The notes beneath the pieces are model-generated. The model searched no databases, was not told the DNA's origin, and worked only from the letters and a program-made list of their open reading frames with translations. Made by a program: the position numbers and the translations under genes. 44,999 bases of DNA from Deferrisomatales bacterium (GTDB taxonomy: Bacteria > Desulfobacterota > Deferrisomatia > Deferrisomatales > Deferrisomataceae): assembly GCA_024277875.1 (NCBI GenBank), contig JAJRUI010000112.1:1-44999 (forward strand). Reading direction: 5' to 3'. Shown here piece by piece: positions 24,221 through 31,735 of this stretch. Position 1 is the stretch's first letter; each line of letters opens with the position of its first letter.

Positions 24221-25331
24221 AGTGGTCCACCATTGCCGGCTTGCGCCACTGCTCCACGTACCTGCGGGCCCACTCGATGCCCCGGTCGCCGTGGCAGTTC
24301 AGGCACGCCTTTTCGATCTCGGGGTCGTAGCACTGTTCCACGTGGACCAGGTAGTACCCGTAGGTGTGCACGTCTCCCTGGTCCCCTTCGGCCACGTTCA
24401 TCACGTTGGTCGTCTTCTGGACGTGGCAGTCAAGGCAGCCCACCGGCACCTGGGCATCGTGGCGGGTGTGCTCGGCGTACCGGTCCTGGAATTCGTGGCA
24501 GCCGAAACAGAACGCCTGGATTCCGGTGTCTTTTTCCTTCTTGGTGTCGGGCGCGCCCGGGATCCCGCACACGTCGCACTTGCTCTTGCCGGCCTTGCGC
24601 TTTTCCTGCCACTCGGCGTACTTGCGGAGAATCGCCTCTGAGTTGCCCTCGTCGGGCTGCTTGCCGTTGGGCACGAGGTGGTGGCCCAGGTCCTCCCCCG
24701 GTGTGAACCCCACGGGAAAACGGTACGTGCCGGTGGGGTCTGTGCCCCGCACGTGGCACGCGGCGCAGATCATCTTGCGCCGGTCGTCCGGGAGCTTGCC
24801 GGGGTGGACGATCGGGCCGTCTCCCGCCGCTTCGACGTGGGCCCGGCCGGGCCCGTGGCACGACTCGCACCCGATCCGGTGCTCGGCCACGGTTCCAGCC
24901 ACGGGGTCGTAGGCCGTGACGTGGCACCCCTGGCAGTACCGGCTGTACGGCATCTTGCGCCAGCCCCACACGTTGTAGGGCTGCCAGGTGCGGGACGGCA
25001 CGCTCCACAGCTTTGGCAGCACGTAGTAGTCGTCCCCGATCTTCTTCATGTACCGCTGGTCCCAGTGGCCGCCGATGGTGTACTCCACGTCCTCCAGGGT
25101 GAATGGCAGGCCCGGCGCCGAGAAGTCGCCCAGCACGGCGTCCGGATTTTTTTTGGCGTCCTGGACCACCGTCGCGTGAAAGGTCTCCTCCCAGCCCGCG
25201 TACTTGTCGGCGTGGCACGCGGCGCACCGGTCGCTGCCCACGTAGTTCCCGGGCTCGAGCGTGGCGGCGCCCGCTCCGGCCGCTGCCCACGCGCAGCCGA
25301 GCAGCGTTGCTGCAAGAATCGTTCGGCGCAT
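24219..25331 (-). CDS. Heptaheme periplasmic cytochrome c, c554-like
   Basis: A 370-residue exported cytochrome with a signal peptide (ILAATLLGCAWAAAGAGA). It has seven CXXCH motifs: CAACH, CQGCH, CESCH, CAACH, CFGCH, CLDCH and CLNCH. An extra CDVCG near residue 252 resembles a heme site that lost its His. The N-terminal pattern YVGSDRCAACHADKYAGWEE with HA, and the spaced CQGCH...CESCHGPG, are typical of cytochrome c554-like multiheme proteins. It probably carries electrons in the periplasm; a catalytic role is possible since relatives include reductases. GGAGGAG lies about 6 bases upstream of the ATG. It is transcribed alone; the stop overlaps the end of the terminator element. Confidence 0.92.
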   Translation of the reverse strand: MRRTILAATLLGCAWAAAGAGAATLEPGNYVGSDRCAACHADKYAGWEETFHATVVQDAKKNPDAVLGDFSAPGLPFTLEDVEYTIGGHWDQRYMKKIGDDYYVLPKLWSVPSRTWQPYNVWGWRKMPYSRYCQGCHVTAYDPVAGTVAEHRIGCESCHGPGRAHVEAAGDGPIVHPGKLPDDRRKMICAACHVRGTDPTGTYRFPVGFTPGEDLGHHLVPNGKQPDEGNSEAILRKYAEWQEKRKAGKSKCDVCGIPGAPDTKKEKDTGIQAFCFGCHEFQDRYAEHTRHDAQVPVGCLDCHVQKTTNVMNVAEGDQGDVHTYGYYLVHVEQCYDPEIEKACLNCHGDRGIEWARRYVEQWRKPAMVDH

Positions 25332-25473
25332 CCGGCTTCTCCTCCCGTCCGGGCGGTTCCGGTTCCTGAAACGTTTTCGTCGGGGTCATTATCGGCCGGC
25401 CGGGGCTCGTACCCAAGGGTTGCCGGGCGATCTTTTCGGCGTGGTTCCGCCCCCGTGGCGGCGCGTTTCCCGT

Positions 25474-25527
25474 CTGCCAGAGTGCTGAAAAACCCGTCCG
25501 TGGGGCGCACCGCAGGCGGCTTGGCAG
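25474..25527. repeat. REP-like element copy
   Basis: Contains the family core GTGCTGAAAAACCCGTCCG with short outer inverted repeats CTGCCA (25474-25479) and TGGCAG (25522-25527). The core matches the reverse strand of the copy at 30,685-30,751. It sits just downstream of the DUF1614-like gene stop (minus strand) and may serve as its terminator. Nothing else is visible in 25,332-25,532 apart from the cytochrome ribosome binding site. Confidence 0.6.
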
Positions 25528-25532
25528 CCCGT

Positions 25533-26198
25533 CTACGCCAGGAACACGGCCAGGATGCCGGTGAGGAACACGCCGTCAAAGGTCCCGGCTCCGCCGATCG
25601 ACGCCACCGGCGCCCCCAGCCGGGCGATCGCCCGCAGGTTCAGGAGGTCCGCGCCCACCAGGCACCCCAGGGTGCCGGCCACGTACGCGGCCGGGGCCGA
25701 TTCTCCCGGCGCGAACACCAGGGCGGCCAGCGCCGCGGCCACCGGGGGGATCAGCAGGGGTACCGCGATCCCGAACCCGGGCACGGGCAGGGCCAGGCGG
25801 TGTACGACCACCGTCACCGCGGTCGCGGCCAGCAGGTACCCGAACGGGGAGGCGGCCTTTCCAAGCAGGTACAGGGACAGGAGGGTGGGGATCACGGCTC
25901 CACCCAGGTTTACGGCCAGCAGGGTCTCCCCGTGCCCGGTGGGCTGGAGCCTGAACCGGAACGCAAAGCCCAGCAGGTCCAGGTCGGGGGGCCGGATCGG
26001 GGTCCGGAGCCGCCGCACCGGCAGGTTGATGCCGCTGCCCACGAGGCTGGCCAGCAGCACCAGGGGAACGGTGCCCGGGGCCAGCCCCACCTTCTGGAAC
26101 GCGGCGCCCAGCAGCCCCACCTGCACGAGGACAAACGCGAACACCAGCAGGGCCAGCAGCCCCGCCAGGAACACGAGCGCGAACGGCAGGTAGATCAC
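25533..26198 (-). CDS. DUF1614-like integral membrane protein
   Basis: A 221-residue protein with about six hydrophobic segments. The C-terminal signature LVGADLLNLRAIARLGAPVA followed by SIGGAGTFDGVFLTGILAVF is characteristic of the DUF1614 family, whose function is unknown. I chose the GTG at 26196-26198, which overlaps the hydrolase stop as GTGA, rather than an upstream in-frame ATG at 26225 inside the hydrolase gene. The coupling implies co-expression with the hydrolase. Members are found mainly in archaea and anaerobic bacteria. Confidence 0.85.
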   Translation of the reverse strand: MIYLPFALVFLAGLLALLVFAFVLVQVGLLGAAFQKVGLAPGTVPLVLLASLVGSGINLPVRRLRTPIRPPDLDLLGFAFRFRLQPTGHGETLLAVNLGGAVIPTLLSLYLLGKAASPFGYLLAATAVTVVVHRLALPVPGFGIAVPLLIPPVAAALAALVFAPGESAPAAYVAGTLGCLVGADLLNLRAIARLGAPVASIGGAGTFDGVFLTGILAVFLA

Positions 26199-26992
26199 GG
26201 CGCCGCCCCCAGTGCCCGTTCCCACAGCCGCTCCAGGGCCGCGGCCAGGGATCCCGGCGCCTCCACCAGGGGCATGTGTCCGCTGGCCGGGATCCGGGTC
26301 AGCCGGGCGCCCGGGATTTTACGGGCGAGTTCTTCGGACAGGGCCGGTGGGGTGAGCACGTCGGCCTCCCCGCACACCACCTCCACGGGCAGGCCGATCC
26401 GGGCCAGGTCGGCGTCGCCCAGGCCGTACCGGTCGCACGCGGCGAAGTCGCCGTGGAGCACGTCCGGGCCCACCGTGGCCAGGGTGTCGGCCGCGGGCCG
26501 CCACACGTCCTCGGGGGTGCCCCGGGCGAAACAGAACCGGGCCAGGTTCTCCACGGTGCACGCGAACGCTTCCCGGGCGCCCCGGAGGATCATCGGGTCC
26601 ACGGGCAGGCGGGCCCCGGTGCACACGGCGCCCACGCCCACGAGACCCGGGGGCGGGCGGGCCCCAAGGGTCAGGGCGACCGCGCCGCCCAGGGAGTGGC
26701 CGGCCACGGCCCACGTGGTGATCCCGCGCTCGGCTGCGGCGGCCGCCACGAACGCCGCGTACGCGCCGACCCGGTCGCGTCCCGGCCCGGGGGTGCGGCC
26801 GTGGCCGGGCAGGTCCACGGCCACCGCGGGCACCTGCCGGCGCAGCAGTTCGGCCCGCACCGGCCCCCACAGGGCGTGGTTGCCCCCTGCGCCGTGCACG
26901 AGCACCAGGGCGCGTCCGTGGGGGTCGGGTCTGCCGAGGAAGAACGGGTGGGCCACCGGCCGCGACTCCGTGCGAGGGGAGGGGAGGAGCAC
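26195..26992 (-). CDS. Alpha/beta hydrolase
   Basis: A 265-residue alpha/beta hydrolase fold enzyme. The oxyanion region is HGAGGNHALW, the nucleophile is Ser in GHSLGG, the acid is Asp in CGEADVLTPP, and the base is His in ASGHMPLVEAP. It looks cytoplasmic. Esterase, thioesterase or C-C hydrolase activity is possible; substrate unknown. The start is uncertain: GTG at 26992 gives a 12-residue polar extension, while GTG at 26956 begins just before the conserved HPFFLGRPDP and has GGAG 9 bases upstream. It is translationally coupled to the DUF1614-like gene. Confidence 0.85.
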   Translation of the reverse strand: MLLPSPRTESRPVAHPFFLGRPDPHGRALVLVHGAGGNHALWGPVRAELLRRQVPAVAVDLPGHGRTPGPGRDRVGAYAAFVAAAAAERGITTWAVAGHSLGGAVALTLGARPPPGLVGVGAVCTGARLPVDPMILRGAREAFACTVENLARFCFARGTPEDVWRPAADTLATVGPDVLHGDFAACDRYGLGDADLARIGLPVEVVCGEADVLTPPALSEELARKIPGARLTRIPASGHMPLVEAPGSLAAALERLWERALGAAP

Positions 26993-27033
26993 TATACCAC
27001 CGGTGCCCGGGGGAGGGGCCAGCCCTGGACCGC

Positions 27034-27060
27034 GGGGGCGGGGGAAGGTCCCCCGCCCCC
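27034..27060 (-). terminator. Strong GC hairpin, possible terminator of the superoxide reductase gene
   Basis: A perfect 12-bp stem (27034-27045 with 27049-27060) around a 3-base loop, made only of G and C apart from one A-T pair. It lies 26 bases after the superoxide reductase stop and before the hydrolase start. No T run follows on either strand, so it may stabilise the 3' end rather than terminate alone. Confidence 0.5.
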
Positions 27061-27085
27061 GGCCGGGCCGGCATGGTGCAGAAGG

Positions 27086-27481
27086 TCAGGCCACCTGGAT
27101 CTCGGCGCTGCTCTCCCACAGCCCGTGGATGTTGCAGTAGCTGGTGGCGATCAGGGTCCCCGACTGCTGGAGTTTCAGGTGCGCGCTGCCCGCGTGGTGG
27201 GTGTACACCGGCCCCTGGTTGGGGCCGGCGCCCGACTCGCCGTGGGCGTTGAACGCCAGGTCCGCCACGTCGAAGGCCGGCCCCCCGCCTGCGGGCACGA
27301 AGGTGAGCCGGATCCACCGGATGTGGTGCTCGGTGGTGTTGGGGTGAGCGATCTCCTTGCCCACGGCCACCTTGACCTCGAACGCCTCGCCAGCGGCCAC
27401 CGAGGCCGGGCAGTCGATCACGGGCACGTGCTTCTCCGCCTTCCAGTCCGCCTGCTTGAACAGATCGCCGATCTTCGCCAT
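27086..27481 (-). CDS. Superoxide reductase, neelaredoxin type
   Basis: A 131-residue one-iron superoxide reductase, which reduces superoxide to hydrogen peroxide without making oxygen, typical of anaerobes. Ligands of the Fe(His)4Cys centre are visible: H18 in EKHVP, H46 and H52 (AHPNTTEHHIRW), C116 and H119 in CNIHGLW. E16-K17 match the Glu-Lys pair that assists catalysis. There is no N-terminal desulforedoxin domain, so it is the neelaredoxin class. The ATG at 27479-27481 has AAGGAGG 9 bases upstream; an ATG nine bases earlier abuts the Shine-Dalgarno and is unlikely. It appears to be transcribed singly, from an AT-rich region upstream. Confidence 0.94.
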   Translation of the reverse strand: MAKIGDLFKQADWKAEKHVPVIDCPASVAAGEAFEVKVAVGKEIAHPNTTEHHIRWIRLTFVPAGGGPAFDVADLAFNAHGESGAGPNQGPVYTHHAGSAHLKLQQSGTLIATSYCNIHGLWESSAEIQVA

Positions 27482-27669
27482 GGTCTGCATCCTCCTTCGA
27501 GGGGTTGTGGAATCGGGTCTCCCGGCCGGGAGGACCCCGGACCGTACGCGTACCATAGCAAAGCGCGCCAGGAAGTCCAGAAAAAAGACGGATCAGGTCA
27601 TGTATTATTTTAGCCCGTCCTGGCCCCCCATCAGCGGTTTCTGCTAGCCTTACGGCGCCCCGCAGCACC

Positions 27670-27694
27670 GCAGGCTGCTGAAAAAGCAGCTTGC
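27670..27694. repeat. REP-like hairpin copy
   Basis: GCAGGCTGC and GCAGCTTGC form a stem with one G-T mismatch around TGAAAAA. The copy at 38,066-38,089 has the same design with TTGC/GCAA in place of CTGC/GCAG, so the stem is kept while its bases change. Downstream GTGGAGGGGGTGCCAAATC also resembles the sequence following the 38,066 copy. Confidence 0.65.
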
Positions 27695-27804
27695 GGGCGC
27701 GCCCGTGGAGGGGGTGCCAAATCTCGAGGCTTGAAAAGCGGAAAAGCCCTTGGGCGGGGTTTTTTGTTAACCCGGTGACAAAACGGGCGCACTTTAGCGG
27801 CGGT

Positions 27805-27996
27805 GAGGGGCAAGGGGCTTGGTTCCGGCCGGGCGCGAGTGCGGCGTCCGATCGCCGCGCCTCGTGATGCCGCTGTTTGCCGGTCGGTCCGGGCCTCGAC
27901 AGCTGAACCCTTGGCGCCTGGAGATACTCCGGACGTTCGAACGACGCGGCGAGTCAAGGAGCCGCGCCCGGCGCTCCGCCAAGCCCCTTGCCCCTC
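27805..27996 (+). repeat. Long hairpin element, copy B, upstream of the phosphatidyltransferase gene
   Basis: An inverted repeat of 192 bases. The outer stem is a perfect 18 bp (27805-27822 with 27979-27996; GAGGGGCAAGGGGCTTGG). Inner stems use GGGCGCG with CGCGCCC, and TCGCCGCG with CGCGGCGA. The apical loop is about 80 bases longer than in copy A (354-473). Shared blocks include GGTTCCGG, CCGATCGCCGCGC, GCGGCGAG and GCCGCRCCCGGCGCTCC. It ends 57 bases before the downstream ATG, nearly the same distance as in copy A. Confidence 0.72.
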
Positions 27997-28052
27997 CGGT
28001 CAGGGGTCGATAGCGTCAATTGATCCGCCGGTGGTCGGCGGCAGGAGTCCCC

Positions 28053-29381
28053 ATGCCGGTCTACGTGGAGATCTTTTTCGAGATCGTGCTGCCCACCGTG
28101 CTGCTGGTGGGGGCGGAGCGGTTCGCGGTGTACCGGTACCTGCGCACCCCCCGGCAGGTGGCGTGGGTGCGCAACTGCCCGCTCCTCCACCCCAACGCGA
28201 TCAGCCGGGCCCGGTATCCCATGGGGTTCGTGGCCGTGGCCCTGCTGCACTACGGGTGGCCCCGGACGGCGTTCCTGTTCTTCGTGTTCTGGATGATCAC
28301 CGACCTGACCGACGGCGACATCGCCCGCCGGTGCGGGCTGTCCACCGAGGAGGGGGCCACCATCGACCCCCTGTCGGACAAGCTCCTGTATACCCCCGTG
28401 ATGGTGTACTTCGCGTTCCAGGGGCTGTACAACCCGTGGGTGGTGGGGCTGTTCCTGCTGTTCGACTTCCTGGGGCAGTTCTCCCGCCGGTTCATCCGCC
28501 AGAAGGCGGCCAACCTGTTCGGCAAGGCCAAGACGTTCCTGGTGGTCGTGCTCCTGGCGGTGACCGCGGTGGAGTGGATCTACGGGCCGCTGCCGATCGG
28601 CCGGGTGATCCCCCCCCTGCTGGGGTTCTGCACCGCCCTGGCCCTGTGCTCGGCCGCGTTCAAGGTGATCCCCAACTACTGGTACGCCAACATCTTGAGC
28701 CTGATGAACCTGGTGTGCGGCCTGGCCGGGATCTGGGTGATCCTGACCGGCCGGCCGCCGGTGTACGCGTTTGCCCTGGTGTTCCTGGGGCAGTTTCTCG
28801 ACCTGTTCGACGGCCGGGCGGCGGAGCGGTGGGGGTCGACGCCCCGGGGCGAGATCTTCGACGACGTGGCCGACGGCACCAGCTTCGGTGTGACGGTGGG
28901 GTTGATCGTCACCACCTCGTTCGACAACCGGTGGTGGGGCGTGGCCCTGGGTGGGGTGTACGTGGCGGCCACGATTTACCGGCTGGTCCGGTTCGTGGTG
29001 GAGAAACGCCGGGGAGGGGTGCAAGGGGGGGTGAGCACGTTCGCGGGCATGCCGTCCCCCGGCGGCGCCCTGGTCGCCGGCACCGCGTGCCTGCTGCTCC
29101 AGGGGGACCTGTGGAAGGGGGCGCTCGTGCTGGCCAGTGCGGTGCTCATGGTGTCCCGGGTGCCCTACGCCCACTTCGGCCGGGCCGTGTTGCCCAAGAT
29201 CCCCCGGATCGTCCGGGTCCTGTCGCTGGCCCTCTTTCTCGTCCTCCTGGCCCACGGGGTGCGCCGCCGGGACTTCCTGGCGCCCCTGGAGATCGTGTAC
29301 GTGGCGTCCCTGGCGTACCTGCTGTCCCCCCTTCTCGACTGGCTGCGCGGCAGGAAAGCCGGTCCCCCCGCCCGGGGGTGA
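28053..29381 (+). CDS. Double-domain CDP-alcohol phosphatidyltransferase
   Basis: A 442-residue membrane protein with two CDP-alcohol phosphatidyltransferase domains in one chain. The first motif is complete, D84-x2-D87-G-x2-A-R-x8-G101-x3-D105-x3-D109. The second is D250-x2-D253-G-x2-A, then G266-x3-D270-x3-D274, with spacing one residue short and Glu in place of the usual Arg. Each is surrounded by several TM helices. Such domains move a phosphatidyl group from CDP-diacylglycerol to an alcohol (glycerol phosphate, serine, inositol). Single-domain enzymes usually have 180-260 residues and dimerise, so this may be an intramolecular dimer. Substrates cannot be assigned. The ATG at 28053 has AGGAG 5 bases upstream; a hairpin element occupies the leader. 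Confidence 0.9.
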   Translation: MPVYVEIFFEIVLPTVLLVGAERFAVYRYLRTPRQVAWVRNCPLLHPNAISRARYPMGFVAVALLHYGWPRTAFLFFVFWMITDLTDGDIARRCGLSTEEGATIDPLSDKLLYTPVMVYFAFQGLYNPWVVGLFLLFDFLGQFSRRFIRQKAANLFGKAKTFLVVVLLAVTAVEWIYGPLPIGRVIPPLLGFCTALALCSAAFKVIPNYWYANILSLMNLVCGLAGIWVILTGRPPVYAFALVFLGQFLDLFDGRAAERWGSTPRGEIFDDVADGTSFGVTVGLIVTTSFDNRWWGVALGGVYVAATIYRLVRFVVEKRRGGVQGGVSTFAGMPSPGGALVAGTACLLLQGDLWKGALVLASAVLMVSRVPYAHFGRAVLPKIPRIVRVLSLALFLVLLAHGVRRRDFLAPLEIVYVASLAYLLSPLLDWLRGRKAGPPARG

Positions 29382-29414
29382 GCCCGCGCCCCGCGCCTGG
29401 CCGGGGCGGCCGGC

Positions 29415-30641
29415 TCACAGGTCGGTGAACTCGCTGGCCTGGGACGGGTCGTCCACGATGTGGCTGGCCGACGACTCCCGGGGCGACCCGGGCAGGATCA
29501 GGTTCAGCAAGACGCCCACCACGCCGCTCAGGCCGATCCCGCCGAGCTTGAAGCTCCCGGCCTCCAGGGTGGCGCCGCCGATCCCCACGATCAGGACCAC
29601 GGCGATGATCGCCAGGTTCCGGGTGGCCGTCAGATCGGGCCTGGCCGTGACCAGGGTGCGCACGCCCACCGCCGCGATCATCCCGAACAGCAGGATCAGG
29701 ATGCCGCCCATCACCGGTGCCGGCACGGTCTTGAGCACCGCTCCCAGCTTGGCCACGAACGCGAGCCCGATCGCGGCGACGGCCGCGATCGCCATCAGGC
29801 GGGGCCGGAACACCTTGATCAGGGCCAGCGCGCCGGTCACCTCGGAGTAGGTGGTGTTGGGCGGGCCGCCGAACGCAGCGGCCACCGTGGTGGCCAGCCC
29901 GTCCGAGAACATCGTCCGGTGGATGCCCGGGTCCCTGGCGTAGTCCTTGCCCGCCACCGAGCCGATCGCGTAGATGTCCCCCACGTGCTCGATCATCGGC
30001 GCGATCGCCACCGGCAGCATGAACAGCATGGCCTCGAGCCGGAACTCGGGCAGCGTGAAGTTCGGGATCGCAAGCCACGCCGCCTCCCTCACCGGCGCGA
30101 AGTCCACGAGCCCCAGGACCAGGGCGGCCGCGTAGCCGATCAGGGCGGCGCCCAGGATCGGGATCAACTGGAGCAGGCCCCGGCCGAACACCGACAGGGC
30201 GATGGCAGAAAACAGGCTGATCAGGGCCACGGTCCAGTGCTGCTTGGACATGTCGATGGCCACCGGCGCCAGGGCCAGCCCGATGTTCATGATCACCGGG
30301 CCGACCACCACGGACGGCAGGATCCGGTCGATGAACCCGACGCCCCGCCACCGGATGAGGGCTGCCATGCCCATGTGGACGAACCCCGCGGCGAACAGGC
30401 CGCCCAGGGCCACCGGGATGCCCCACTGGTCCCGGGCCGCCACGATCGGCGCGATGAACGCGAACGAACTGGCCAGGAACACCGGCACCTTGCGGCCCGT
30501 GATGAAGTAGAAGATCAGGGTGCCCACCCCGGCGGTGAACAGGGCCACCGACGGGTCGAGGCCGGTGAGCAGGGGCACGAGGGTCAGGGCGCCGAACGCC
30601 ACGAACAGCATCTGTACGCCGAGGATCAGGTCGCGAAGCAT
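29415..30641 (-). CDS. uraA: Uracil permease, NCS2 (UraA) family
   Basis: A 408-residue membrane transporter of the nucleobase-cation symporter-2 family, with about 12-14 hydrophobic segments. Family landmarks include SSFAFIAPI in the third helix region, IEHVGDIYAIG with the essential Glu, and GGPPNTTYSEVTGALALIKV, which match UraA-type uracil importers rather than xanthine permeases. It is on the same strand as and downstream of upp, so imported uracil would be trapped as UMP. A REP-like element and further inverted repeats lie in the 270 bases between the two genes. Confidence 0.94.
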   Translation of the reverse strand: MLRDLILGVQMLFVAFGALTLVPLLTGLDPSVALFTAGVGTLIFYFITGRKVPVFLASSFAFIAPIVAARDQWGIPVALGGLFAAGFVHMGMAALIRWRGVGFIDRILPSVVVGPVIMNIGLALAPVAIDMSKQHWTVALISLFSAIALSVFGRGLLQLIPILGAALIGYAAALVLGLVDFAPVREAAWLAIPNFTLPEFRLEAMLFMLPVAIAPMIEHVGDIYAIGSVAGKDYARDPGIHRTMFSDGLATTVAAAFGGPPNTTYSEVTGALALIKVFRPRLMAIAAVAAIGLAFVAKLGAVLKTVPAPVMGGILILLFGMIAAVGVRTLVTARPDLTATRNLAIIAVVLIVGIGGATLEAGSFKLGGIGLSGVVGVLLNLILPGSPRESSASHIVDDPSQASEFTDL

Positions 30642-30684
30642 GGCGGGAATCCTGTCGTCTTGAAAGGGGAGAAGGGGCCGGTCT

Positions 30685-30751
30685 CAACAGGTTGTCGAAT
30701 AAGCAACGCGCCGGGGACAATCCATGGACGGGGGTTTTCAGCATCCTGTTG
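30685..30751. repeat. REP-like element, full-length copy
   Basis: This copy shows both ends of the element: CAACAGGTTGTCGAATA on the left and TTTTCAGCATCCTGTTG on the right are inverted repeats, with the Cs and Gs of GACGGGGG and CCGGGGAC between. The right end read on the minus strand (CAGGATGCTGAAAACCCCCG) is the family core. It lies between uraA and upp. Confidence 0.68.
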
Positions 30752-30852
30752 GCTCGCCGCGCGGTGCTGCCGGCTCGGTGCCCCGGATCCCCGCGGGCGA
30801 CCGGTGCCGGCAATCCGATTGGCAACTCGGCACCGAACCCGCGCGGCGGGTC
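30751..30852. repeat. Nested imperfect inverted repeat
   Basis: Outer arms GGCTCGCCGCGCGG (30751-30764) and CCGCGCGGCGGGTC (30839-30852), with inner arms GGCTCGGTGCC (30772-30782) and GGCACCGAACC (30829-30839). It follows the REP copy directly, as element B follows the REP copy at 27,670. It lies in the uraA-upp gap and would fold in a transcript of either strand. Confidence 0.5.
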
Positions 30853-30911
30853 TCATGCCCGGCATCGCACGCGGCCGGAGGCAGACCCCATGCCCCGCCA
30901 CCTCCCCTGGA

Positions 30912-31538
30912 TCATTTCGTTCCGAACAGGCGGTCGCCGGCGTCGCCGAGGCCGGGCAGGATGTACCCCTGGTCGTTCAGTCGCTCGTCCAGGCTCGCGG
31001 CGAAGATCTCGACGCCGGGATGGGCCCGGGCCACCTTTTCCACCCCTTCGGGCGCGGCCACCATGCAGATCACCCGGATGTCGGTGCAGCCCGCGTCCTC
31101 GAGCAGCCCGATCGTGGCCAGCAGGGAATTGCCCGTGGCCAGCATCGGGTCGATGATCACGGCCAGCCGCTGGGCGATGTCGGCCGACAGCTTCCGGTAG
31201 TAGTGGACGGGCTCCAGGGTCTCCTCGTTCCGGTACAGCCCCACCACGTTCACCCGGGCGGCCGGGATGAGGTCGAGCACCCCCTGGAGCATGCCGATGC
31301 CCGCGCGCAGGATCGGCACCACGGCCACCTTTTTGCCCGAGAGCTTTTCCACCTCCACGGGGCCGGCCCAGCCCTCCACCGTCACCCGCTCCATCTCCAG
31401 GCTGCGGAACGCCTCGTAGGTGAGCAGGCTCGTGATCTCCCGGGTCAGGTCCCGGAACTTGGTGGTGCTGGTGTCGGCCCGGCGCAGCAGCCCCAGCTTG
31501 TGGCGGACTAGCGGGTGGGAAACCACGTGTAGTGCCAT
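30912..31538 (-). CDS. upp: Uracil phosphoribosyltransferase
   Basis: A 208-residue enzyme that makes UMP from uracil and PRPP, the pyrimidine salvage step. The PRPP-binding loop is [12 protein letters not shown] (about 127-138), the substrate motifs [10 protein letters not shown] and the C-terminal [20 protein letters not shown] are standard for Upp. Length matches the family. It is followed by uraA on the same strand, though a 270-base repeat-rich gap separates them. The ATG at 31538 lies opposite the HDOD gene at 31,736; the shared 197-base gap should hold both promoters, but I see no strong consensus boxes. Confidence 0.96.
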   Translation of the reverse strand: MALHVVSHPLVRHKLGLLRRADTSTTKFRDLTREITSLLTYEAFRSLEMERVTVEGWAGPVEVEKLSGKKVAVVPILRAGIGMLQGVLDLIPAARVNVVGLYRNEETLEPVHYYRKLSADIAQRLAVIIDPMLATGNSLLATIGLLEDAGCTDIRVICMVAAPEGVEKVARAHPGVEIFAASLDERLNDQGYILPGLGDAGDRLFGTK

Positions 31539-31735
31539 GCCCGGCTCCCGGGATCGGGTGGGAGAAAAACGAACCGCCGGGAAGCTACCACAGGGCCCGG
31601 GCCGAGGAAAAGCTCAACGTTTGCCGGGCAGCCGCCGAAAAGGGTCGAAGACCCCGGCCGGCGTCTGGGGCCCGGTGCGAACGCCCGGCAGTACCACCAT
31701 CAAGCCGCTCCCGGTTTTCCGGGATGGGGGATGCC

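Larger units (their letters stand above)
27482..28052. other. Long intergenic region with REP copy and hairpin element
   Basis: This 571-base stretch holds no convincing gene. From left: the superoxide reductase leader; an AT-rich patch near 27,580-27,615 (AAAAAAGACGG, TGTATTATTTTAG) likely to contain its promoter; a REP-like hairpin at 27,670-27,694; a low-GC patch with GGGGTTTTTTG near 27,760; the long hairpin element copy B at 27,805-27,996; then the leader of the phosphatidyltransferase gene. Confidence 0.6.
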
